From contig OZ038436.1 of NCBI GenBank assembly GCA_964036275.1, forward strand, positions 6,730,482 through 6,794,481: DNA of 64,000 nt, read 5' to 3'. Position 1 is the first letter of the stretch; each line of letters opens with the position of its first letter. Position numbers and translations under genes: made by a program. Of this stretch, positions 63,401-64,000 are shown in pieces. The notes beneath the pieces are model-generated. The model saw only the letters and a program-made list of their open reading frames with translations, was not told the DNA's origin and did no database searches. This DNA is from Litoditis marina (lineage: Eukaryota; Nematoda; Chromadorea; Rhabditida; Rhabditidae).

Positions 63401-63742
63401 ACTGACTACTTTTTGTCGAATAGTCGGATCTTACTGGTGTGTGATTAATTCGGGTGGAAAATTTCCAAATTCAGCCAGGCCATGTAAAGAAAACACCCTT
63501 TTAAACGCTATTTAGCCAAATTTGCCAGGACATGAGTGCTTCTATGTGATCACTGTCTTGGTTGTTTAGGCATGAAAAAGATTAATATTATTACTTTTAT
63601 TATTATTATTATTATTATTATTGAATAAATACTCACCGGTTTCTGTGTTCTGAGTAAATCTTCCGGATTTTCCGGGAGAGCCGAGATATATGAACTGAGA
63701 GACTTCGACTGCTGATTGGATAGAAGCGACTCCTCGATTGCC
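20478..63742 (-). CDS. USP25/USP28-type ubiquitin carboxyl-terminal hydrolase (27 exons, 5' incomplete)
   Basis: A cysteine protease that removes ubiquitin from proteins, inferred from family. I joined 27 exons with agreeing phases into about 966 codons (listed separately). Landmarks in order: a UIM-like AIEESL (exon 1), Cys box [11 protein letters not shown] (exon 2), [18 protein letters not shown] across exons 3/4 (the QQQDVSEF...DWLE region of USP25/28), [15 protein letters not shown] and [12 protein letters not shown] (exon 8), His box [14 protein letters not shown] (exon 13), SWQKMND (exon 14) for the third catalytic residue, then a C-terminal half to the stop. The coiled insertion between RF box and His box, as in USP25/28, is present. 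Human orthologues are about 1,050-1,080 residues, so only about 100 N-terminal residues are missing. Introns are large and repeat-filled; one carries a 9.8-kb satellite and another an antisense gene. Confidence 0.92.
20682..21591. other. Last USP intron
   Basis: No exon was placed. It contains a TGTTTCA core at 20,745-20,751 with ATAAG nearby, and 'cgtgccaa..ttcc/ttttcag' phrases shared with 39,400-39,490. That suggests one more dispersed repeat family. Confidence 0.35.
21592..21678 (-). CDS. USP exon 26
   Basis: [20 protein letters not shown] then GGFKEVIAR. Acceptor gcttttcag, donor agg|gtgggt, phase 0 to 0. Confidence 0.87.
22107..22277 (-). CDS. USP exon 25
   Basis: 57 codons: [20 protein letters not shown], then [19 protein letters not shown]. 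Donor aag|gtaccg, directly followed by GGTAACC-family element sequence. Acceptor ctattccag. Confidence 0.88.
22722..22748 (+). promoter_or_regulatory. Ruby-like module, plus strand
   Basis: GTTGAATGTTTCA, then tcggcagg and ATATAAGG, in the intron between USP exons 24 and 25. Confidence 0.4.
23597..23622 (+). promoter_or_regulatory. Ruby-like module, plus strand
   Basis: GTTCGATGTTTCA, then ttcaccg (7 nt) and TATATATTG. It lies in the same intron as the 22,722 copy, in the same orientation. Confidence 0.4.
23692..23794 (-). CDS. USP exon 24
   Basis: [20 protein letters not shown] then [14 protein letters not shown]. Acceptor gatttttcag, donor gcg|gtcagt. Confidence 0.85.
24040..24236 (-). 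mobile_element. tRNA-derived SINE, copy 3
   Basis: Minus strand: head gtcgtcgccaacggaaaggt, A box TAGCGCAGTGGTTAGCG, B box GGTTCGATTC. It is the best-preserved copy and lies in the intron between USP exons 23 and 24, in the gene's own orientation. Confidence 0.8.
24434..24486 (-). CDS. USP exon 23 (probable)
   Basis: [17 protein letters not shown]. The acceptor GCGATGTTTCAG is a Ruby-like core. Donor ttgt|gtacaa. Its 0-to-2 phase is exactly what exons 22 and 24 require, which is the main support. Confidence 0.6.
24902..25070. mobile_element. Diverged copy of the GGTCCGACTAAGCGAC fold-back family
   Basis: Internal phrases 'acacgtgaaaattattgatt' and 'ggcgaaaaagtagtccc' and 'gaatttttccgactattcg' match the family at 25,664 and 59,945, but the ends are decayed. 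Confidence 0.55.
25367..25448 (-). CDS. USP exon 22
   Basis: [20 protein letters not shown] then DYLLIYQ. Acceptor aaacatttcag, donor cag|gttagc. All three frames are open here. The frame was set by the phase of exon 21. Confidence 0.75.
25664..25824 (+). mobile_element. GGTCCGACTAAGCGAC-family MITE
   Basis: About 160 bp with ends agtaaggtccgactaagcga and tattcggacaaccttactgg, which are imperfect inverted repeats. It includes internal 'acacgtgaaaa' and 'gaaaaagtagtccgttttt'. Further copies are at 59,945, 60,939, 62,732 and 63,281. Confidence 0.75.
26054..26205 (-). CDS. USP exon 21
   Basis: [20 protein letters not shown] then [20 protein letters not shown], 50 codons plus 2 nt. Acceptor tagttttcag, donor tttt|gtacgt. 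Confidence 0.87.
26278..26898. mobile_element. Fold-back element built of AACTCGAA minisatellite
   Basis: The ends agggttgttaaactcgaact and ttgaactcgattaacaaccc are inverted repeats. Between them are dozens of 'aaaactcgaa' words separated by 'atttcccaaaactcg', with two internal palindromes 'gaaaattttcgagttgagtc'. The long low-complexity frames on both strands ([18 protein letters not shown]) are products of the repeat. Related pieces occur in the arms at 14,820 and 17,830. Confidence 0.85.
27157..27236. repeat. Short palindrome
   Basis: 'gacgagagagtgtgcaggtc' pairs with 'gacctgtatgctctctcgc' about a centre at 'gcagatatctgc'. It could form a cruciform or RNA hairpin of about 30 bp. A related phrase (cgagacgcagagacagag) occurs at about 42,590. 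Confidence 0.65.
27754..27847 (-). CDS. USP exon 20
   Basis: [20 protein letters not shown] then [11 protein letters not shown]. Acceptor cctctttcag, donor acg|gtaggt. It completes an Arg codon from exon 19, so phase is kept across the satellite-bearing intron. Confidence 0.85.
27903..37705. repeat. Satellite array, about 131 units of 74 or 77 bp
   Basis: Head-to-tail units all contain ctctatttagtcatgctcat, attcaaaatccgaacaatta and caagtggaaatggctagagc. Two length classes differ only by 'gcgagagattgg' (74 bp) versus 'gcgagaatagattgg' (77 bp). Substitutions are virtually absent. From about 29,460 to 31,880 about 33 consecutive units are all 74 bp, while both flanks mix the classes. There is no open frame through the unit. 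It lies inside the USP intron between exons 19 and 20 and abuts the inverted-repeat arm at 37,706. Confidence 0.98.
37706..39180. repeat. Left arm of a 1.48-kb inverted repeat
   Basis: This is the reverse complement of 52,441-53,921, nearly identical over its whole length apart from small indels (for example the number of 'gacgag' repeats near 38,930). Inside, 38,105-38,390 and 38,390-38,675 are a diverged tandem pair. Many TTTGGCGCCAAA-like palindromes occur. At the inner end there is an 8-bp-stem hairpin CGCAGCGC-TTC-GCGCTGCG followed by CGCGATAC. It lies in the intron after USP exon 19. Confidence 0.95.
39181..39818. other. Intron between inverted-repeat arm and exon 19
   Basis: It contains a phrase shared with 20,640-20,890 (gcaacgtgccaacaacattt) and a TTATAA-rich stretch at about 39,700-39,800. 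No exon. Confidence 0.35.
39819..39937 (-). CDS. USP exon 19
   Basis: [20 protein letters not shown] then [11 protein letters not shown]. Donor ctag|gtacgt, phase 2. It is separated from exon 20 by a 12-kb intron with the satellite. Its acceptor overlaps a plus-strand TGTTTCA core. Confidence 0.87.
40606..40698 (-). CDS. USP exon 18
   Basis: [20 protein letters not shown] then [11 protein letters not shown], 31 codons, phase 0 to 0. Acceptor catttgcag, donor gag|gtaggt. Confidence 0.87.
41160..41338. mobile_element. Fold-back element with GCAACCGGGTTGC ends
   Basis: 'ttacacaagcaaccgggttg' at the left end pairs with 'caacctggttgcatgtgtaa' at the right end. Related elements are at 44,283-44,372 and 54,688-54,902. 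Confidence 0.75.
41375..41438 (-). CDS. USP exon 17
   Basis: [20 protein letters not shown]. Acceptor atttcatag, donor gtg|gtgagt, phase 2 in and 0 out. Confidence 0.85.
41906..41996 (-). CDS. USP exon 16
   Basis: [20 protein letters not shown] then NDELLHEID. Donor acag|gtaggt. From about 4 nt inside the intron the sequence is the end of a GGTAACC-family fold-back element. Confidence 0.87.
42150..43015. mobile_element. Fold-back element with 30-bp subrepeats in both arms
   Basis: Outer arms 'catataagactctgcaatcta' and 'tagattgcagcgtcttatat' pair. Inside each arm lie three or four units of 'gtgggatcccattttttcaa' plus 'tgattgata'. The GC-richer centre (42,420-42,720) carries further inverted words such as cggcgcag with ctgcgccg. 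No gene was found there. Confidence 0.7.
43085..43410. mobile_element. GGTTAACC-rich fold-back element
   Basis: 'ggtatttcgttaaccctagc' pairs with 'ggttacctggtagggttaac' and a second copy ends at 43,410. 'gttaacaagtggttaacaaa' occurs twice, so one arm is duplicated. It is a relative of the GGTAACC family. Confidence 0.65.
43982..44060 (-). CDS. USP exon 15
   Basis: [20 protein letters not shown] matches the 'NVSAYCLMYI' end of the USP domain. The acceptor ttattattatag is clear. The donor g|gtcccg is weak and was chosen because it alone gives the phase needed by exon 16. Confidence 0.8.
44372..44575 (+). mobile_element. tRNA-derived SINE, copy 4
   Basis: Head tagtcgtcgctaacaggagg, A box TAGCGCAGTGATTAATA, B box GGTTCGATTCC, tail aatttgcctccactatagg. 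It ends 14 bp from USP exon 14, antisense to the gene. The anticodon arm cannot fold normally. Confidence 0.78.
44589..44683 (-). CDS. USP exon 14, end of the catalytic domain
   Basis: [20 protein letters not shown] then DAYGKDLQ matches '[25 protein letters not shown]' of USP25. The Asn/Asp after WQKM is the likely third catalytic residue. Acceptor after a long T-run, donor cag|gttgga. Confidence 0.93.
45083..45229 (-). CDS. USP exon 13, catalytic His box
   Basis: [20 protein letters not shown] is near-identical in pattern to 'YRLHAVLVHEGQANAGHYW' of USP25. The His in GHYW is the catalytic base. Acceptor gtgatttcag, donor aagg|gtgggt. Confidence 0.95.
45268..45440. repeat. (CT)n and (TA)n microsatellites
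   Basis: CT-rich repeats at 45,268-45,373 pass into about 30 TA units to 45,432. They occupy most of the 224-nt intron between USP exons 12 and 13. Confidence 0.95.
45454..45540 (-). CDS. USP exon 12
   Basis: [20 protein letters not shown] corresponds to the helix before the His box in USP25. Acceptor aatttccag, donor aacg|gtgggc. A (TA)n/(CT)n microsatellite sits just inside the following intron. Confidence 0.87.
45896..46053. mobile_element. Small fold-back element
   Basis: Ends taccctaaatgctcag and ctctgaggcatttagggta are inverted repeats. The internal phrase 'gggcaaaacccccct' occurs twice. Confidence 0.65.
46362..46634. mobile_element. GGTAACC-family MITE, complete copy
   Basis: The left end ggccaattctacaactaacc and right end ggttagatatagaattcacc are inverted repeats that extend inward through gggtttttaggtaacctaac. 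This family is the most frequent in the window, with other copies or parts at 22,020, 41,857, 47,222, 47,660, 55,574, 56,150, 56,450, 60,377 and 61,512. Confidence 0.85.
46963..47090. mobile_element. Short MITE with GATTATGTGGTCCAATC ends, copy 1
   Basis: 'gcgattatgtggtccaatcg' pairs with 'gattggtccacataatcgtg'. The central phrase 'ttttcaattgcagttt' is shared with the copy at 60,806-60,925. Confidence 0.8.
47122..47177 (-). CDS. USP exon 11
   Basis: A short exon ([18 protein letters not shown]) with acceptor atatttcag and donor ctg|gtatgg. Phases 2 in, 1 out. It lies in the variable insertion of the catalytic domain. Confidence 0.8.
47660..47885. mobile_element. GGTAACC-family MITE
   Basis: It begins gtgaattctatatgtaaccg and its right end has decayed at about 47,885. 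The internal 'ggttaccgg/aaccggttacc' palindromic words are typical of the family. Confidence 0.7.
48196..48294 (-). CDS. USP exon 10
   Basis: [20 protein letters not shown] corresponds to 'ERYVKYGSGPARFPLPDMLK' of USP25. Donor aaaac|gttggt, phase 2. The gene-specific use of gttggt matches exon 4. Confidence 0.88.
49204..49287 (-). CDS. USP exon 9
   Basis: [20 protein letters not shown] is helical and corresponds to the coiled insertion 'SKELIRNKRECIRKLKEEI' of USP25. It completes the Arg codon from exon 8. Donor gg|gtatgt. Confidence 0.88.
49745..50215. mobile_element. Fold-back element, about 470 bp
   Basis: Arms pair through 'tacagtaggtagcagaacgt' with 'actttctgctacctactgta' and 'attcatcaggaaacaatttc' with 'gaaattgtttcctgatgaat'. 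The loop holds a 65-bp sequence (ttctcacctcatctaaagta) that recurs at 50,745. Confidence 0.75.
50500..50728. mobile_element. Small fold-back element
   Basis: 'gggtaaaaggaactaag' at the left pairs with 'cttagttccttttaccc' at the right, and the ends are internally repeated. Confidence 0.7.
51322..51461 (-). CDS. USP exon 8, RF box
   Basis: [19 protein letters not shown] matches the LPPVL..EL.RFEF signature, and [14 protein letters not shown] matches 'LEFPQIIYMDRYM' of USP25. Donor ctag|gtgaga, phase 2. Confidence 0.93.
51665..51783 (-). CDS. USP exon 7
   Basis: [20 protein letters not shown] then [14 protein letters not shown] aligns with the 'FGQYPLQVNGYRNLDECLEG' region of USP25. Acceptor cgttgcag, donor aatcag|gtacgg. 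Confidence 0.9.
51855..52256. repeat. Cluster of poly-C/poly-G tracts
   Basis: At least six C or G homopolymers of 9-20 nt are mixed with 'aacttcaa' phrases. It starts about 70 nt upstream of USP exon 7 on the gene strand. G-runs on one strand could form G-quadruplexes. Tract lengths may be unreliable. Confidence 0.8.
52441..53921. repeat. Right arm of the 1.48-kb inverted repeat
   Basis: This is the partner of 37,706-39,180, lying in the intron between USP exons 6 and 7. Its outer end continues into the fold-back at 53,800-54,137, of which the left arm retains only one half. The left copy is therefore the truncated one. Confidence 0.95.
53800..54137. mobile_element. Fold-back MITE at the outer end of the right arm
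   Basis: 'gtaaaaagtgggggaccagg' pairs with 'cctggtcccccactttttac' and the stems extend about 130 bp each (53,791-53,921 with 54,006-54,137) around an 85-bp loop. It is the same end family as 7,756-8,170. Confidence 0.85.
54404..54541. mobile_element. Short MITE with TGGCCGTATTCACCAAT ends
   Basis: tggccgtattcaccaat and attggtgaatacggcca are perfect 17-bp terminal inverted repeats, with subterminal 'ccttcccg' words. Confidence 0.85.
54688..54902. mobile_element. Fold-back element with GCAACCGGGTTGC words
   Basis: Repeated 'agcaaccgagtt' and 'ggttgcttttgtaaag' words pair with one another. It ends in tgcttgtgtaatccgcc, as the 41,160 element does (with cat for ctt). Confidence 0.7.
55192..55264 (-). 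CDS. USP exon 6 (probable)
   Basis: 24 codons plus 1 nt between acceptor attttgtcag and donor gaaca|gtaggt. Peptide [20 protein letters not shown]. Its phase (0 to 1) is exactly what is needed between exons 5 and 7. There is no family similarity of its own, so the call rests on splice sites and phase. Confidence 0.65.
55574..55930. mobile_element. GGTAACC-family MITE interrupted by a CTGCCGGCA palindrome
   Basis: The GGTAACC element runs from 55,574 (gtgaattctatatctgaccg) to about 55,770 (aggttacctacc). There 'cacacgactcaaagcgcagg' starts a GC-rich palindromic element with many CTGCCGGCAG words. A second element of this GC-rich type is at 60,290-60,376, also flush with GGTAACC sequence. Confidence 0.7.
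56150..56640. mobile_element. Two adjacent GGTAACC-family MITEs
   Basis: The first ends at 56,405 (ggttagatatagaattcacc). The second begins at 56,450 (gtgaattctatatgtaaccg) and decays near 56,640. Both carry 'aaaaccggttacct' palindromic words. Confidence 0.75.
57190..59773 (+). CDS. Unrecognised six-exon gene nested antisense in a USP intron
   Basis: Six exons join with consistent phases into about 114 codons: 57,190-57,197 (ATG, MI plus 2 nt, donor gtaggt), 57,416-57,521, 58,016-58,069, 58,650-58,702, 59,302-59,400 and 59,749-59,773 (stop TAG). Peptide segments are [90 protein letters not shown] and RAYANDGT. Acceptors are aatttcag, attgcag, tttttacag, attttcag and atttcag. There is no signal peptide, membrane segment or known motif. 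The first exon is the least certain; translation might start at the internal Met in exon 2. It lies opposite the USP gene between its exons 5 and 6. Confidence 0.65.
57416..57521 (+). CDS. Nested gene, exon 2
   Basis: The frame is set by stops in the other two frames. It encodes [20 protein letters not shown] and [15 protein letters not shown], with donor gag|gtgggt. Confidence 0.65.
58016..58069 (+). CDS. Nested gene, exon 3
   Basis: 18 codons ([18 protein letters not shown]), phase 0 to 0, acceptor atattgcag, donor aag|gttagt. Confidence 0.65.
58650..58702 (+). CDS. Nested gene, exon 4
   Basis: [17 protein letters not shown] plus 2 nt. The donor ctt|gtgagc lies immediately before an in-frame TGA, and only splicing there keeps the frame. 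Confidence 0.62.
59302..59400 (+). CDS. Nested gene, exon 5
   Basis: [20 protein letters not shown] then [12 protein letters not shown], phase 2 in and 2 out, donor gag|gtatgt. Confidence 0.65.
59749..59773 (+). CDS. Nested gene, last exon
   Basis: RAYANDGT and TAG. An AATAAA lies 456 nt downstream. Confidence 0.6.
59945..60115 (+). mobile_element. GGTCCGACTAAGCGAC-family MITE
   Basis: A full-length copy from accagtaaggtccgactaag to ggacaactttactggtgt, close to the 25,664 copy, within the 3' UTR region of the nested gene. Confidence 0.8.
60229..60234 (+). terminator. Polyadenylation signal AATAAA
   Basis: The canonical hexamer (ctgAATAAAgcc context: gaaataaagcc) is placed after the last exon of the nested plus-strand gene and before USP exon 5 on the other strand. 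Confidence 0.5.
60290..60376. mobile_element. CTGCCGGCAG palindromic element
   Basis: 'gcgcaggctgccggcagcct' at the left pairs with 'gccggcagcctgcgctttga' at the right. It shares the end gactcaaagcgcaggctgcc with 55,772 in opposite orientation. Confidence 0.75.
60518..60685 (-). CDS. USP exon 5
   Basis: 56 codons, phase 0 to 0, acidic and probably disordered ([20 protein letters not shown]). The acceptor reads GCACCCGAATGTTTCAG, a full Ruby-like core immediately followed by G. Donor ttacag|gtagtt. Confidence 0.85.
60682..60705 (-). promoter_or_regulatory. Ruby-like core fused to the exon 5 splice acceptor
   Basis: Minus strand: TCGCACCCGAATGTTTCAG|GCC. The upstream GC-rich hexamer and core match the dispersed module exactly. 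The base after the core is the G of the 3' splice site. No TATA box follows because exon sequence begins. Confidence 0.5.
60806..60925. mobile_element. Short MITE with GATTATGTGGACCAATC ends, copy 2
   Basis: 'gacgattatgtggaccaatc' pairs with 'gattggtccacataatcgtc' (20 bp). The internal 'ttttcaattgcagttt' is shared with 46,963-47,090. Confidence 0.85.
60939..61101 (-). mobile_element. GGTCCGACTAAGCGAC-family MITE
   Basis: A minus-oriented full copy ends 85 nt before USP exon 4's donor. It contains 'caattttcacgtgtttgaag' and 'gactacttttcgtcgcttag'. Confidence 0.8.
61187..61300 (-). CDS. USP exon 4
   Basis: 38 codons. [20 protein letters not shown] continues the QQD box (human [20 protein letters not shown]). 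The donor agg|gttggt is unusual but phase-correct and is used again at exon 10. Confidence 0.88.
61512..61735. mobile_element. GGTAACC-family MITE
   Basis: It runs from gggtgaattctaatgtaacc to cttagttgtagaattggccc. The phrase 'aaaactgaa/ccggtta' interior is decayed. Confidence 0.75.
61854..61885 (-). promoter_or_regulatory. Ruby-like module, near-consensus
   Basis: Minus strand: GCGCGCTAGAATGTTTCA, ctacatt (7 nt), TATATAAGC. It is one of the best full-length matches and lies in a USP intron in the gene's orientation. Confidence 0.55.
62160..62260. repeat. Purine-rich GA repeat
   Basis: Imperfect (GA)n interspersed with 'gatagaga' words directly adjoins the donor of USP exon 3. On the gene strand it reads as pyrimidine-rich. 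Confidence 0.85.
62271..62429 (-). CDS. USP exon 3
   Basis: 53 codons, phase 0 to 0. [20 protein letters not shown] matches the 'LFALM..S.RK.VDPS' segment of USP25/28, and it ends ELVGAQQ, the start of the QQD box. The acceptor is tgtttcaccag, overlapping a TGTTTCA core. Confidence 0.92.
62732..62890 (-). mobile_element. GGTCCGACTAAGCGAC-family MITE
   Basis: A full copy from acaccagtaagcttgtccga to gcttagtcggaccttactgg. Between 62,525 and 63,010 six TGAAAYA cores surround it. Confidence 0.8.
63108..63260 (-). CDS. USP exon 2, catalytic Cys box
   Basis: 51 codons, phase 0 to 0, acceptor ctcattttag, donor cag|gtattt. [20 protein letters not shown] aligns with the [20 protein letters not shown]-type box of USP25/28. 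The catalytic Cys is residue 10. The residue two before it is Gln where most family members have Asn. Confidence 0.93.
63281..63440 (-). mobile_element. GGTCCGACTAAGCGAC-family MITE, decayed copy
   Basis: The right end gaatagtcggatcttactgg is intact and the left end (agttagtcgaacagccggaa) has diverged. It lies 20 nt upstream of USP exon 2's acceptor on the plus map. Confidence 0.7.
63637..63742 (-). CDS. USP25/28-like exon 1 in window
   Basis: Acceptor tgtattgcag, donor accg|gtgagt. It encodes [14 protein letters not shown] and [12 protein letters not shown]. The AIxxSL pattern resembles the ubiquitin-interacting motifs that precede the catalytic domain in USP25/28. It starts in phase 2, so an upstream exon exists outside the window or in the last 250 bp, where I could not see it. 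Confidence 0.8.
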
Positions 63743-64000
63743 CTGCAATACACTAAGGTTATATTGCATGTATTATTGTATGTAGTATCTAAAAAGAGAA
63801 GTCAAGGCACTATTAGACTCTAAAAAGGGTTGTGTTTTGAAAGTTCAAGACTTGGGCGATCACAAGACGTCTTCAACATTCAACTTTCCAGTTATTCATT
63901 TGAAATAATCGAAATGTTTTGGTGTTTGGTCCGCCTAGCAAAATACGTTGAGGTATTACTATTATGTAAAACCAAACCGACCTTATAATGGTAGGAAAAT
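63743..64000. other. Sequence upstream of USP exon 1 in window
   Basis: No splice-bounded exon could be seen on the minus strand. The preceding coding exon is probably beyond the window edge. Confidence 0.4.

Overview
The window is eukaryotic, AT-rich and dense in repeats, and most likely comes from a nematode. On the minus strand at 15,620-15,641 there is a perfect 22-nt copy of the nematode spliced leader SL1, followed directly by a GT donor. Introns end in TTTCAG/TTCCAG acceptors. Dozens of sequences resemble the upstream 'Ruby' motif (core CTGTTTCA/TGTTTCA) of Caenorhabditis-type 21U-RNA (piRNA) genes. SL1 together with that motif suggests a lineage that keeps Piwi piRNAs (Rhabditina or a Plectus-like group). 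The species is not named here.

The main gene is a USP25/USP28-type deubiquitinase on the minus strand. I traced 27 coding exons from 63,742 down to a stop at 20,478. All splice phases agree, giving about 966 residues, close to the roughly 1,050-1,080 of the human proteins. The 5' end lies beyond the window. The Cys box, QQD box, LPxVL...RF box and His box are all visible, followed by the long C-terminal region. Its introns are crowded with fold-back elements. The largest intron (27,848-39,818) holds a 9.8-kb satellite of about 131 near-identical 74/77-bp units. A 1.48-kb sequence occurs twice in opposite orientation, in the intron after exon 6 and in the intron after exon 19, so it brackets exons 7-19. 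An unrecognised gene (57,190-59,773, plus strand, six exons) is nested antisense in the intron between exons 5 and 6.

The left 20 kb is a mosaic. It holds the last two exons of an unknown plus-strand gene (3,996-4,191), a basic Arg/Ser-repeat protein gene with an early frameshift (8,854-9,356), and two damaged paralogues of an unknown family (11,774-12,346 and 16,433-16,941). The second paralogue lies inside a roughly 0.5-kb-arm inverted duplication together with the SL1 copy. Tandem repeats, tRNA-derived SINEs and palindromic elements fill the rest.

Scattered throughout is a bipartite module: GAATGTTTCA, then about 7 nt, then TATAWAA. It is mostly on the minus strand, with a variant core (GAATGTGCGACAG) on the plus strand. 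I read it as a candidate piRNA (21U-RNA) locus cluster. At several USP exons the same TGTTTCA core runs straight into the 3' splice site.
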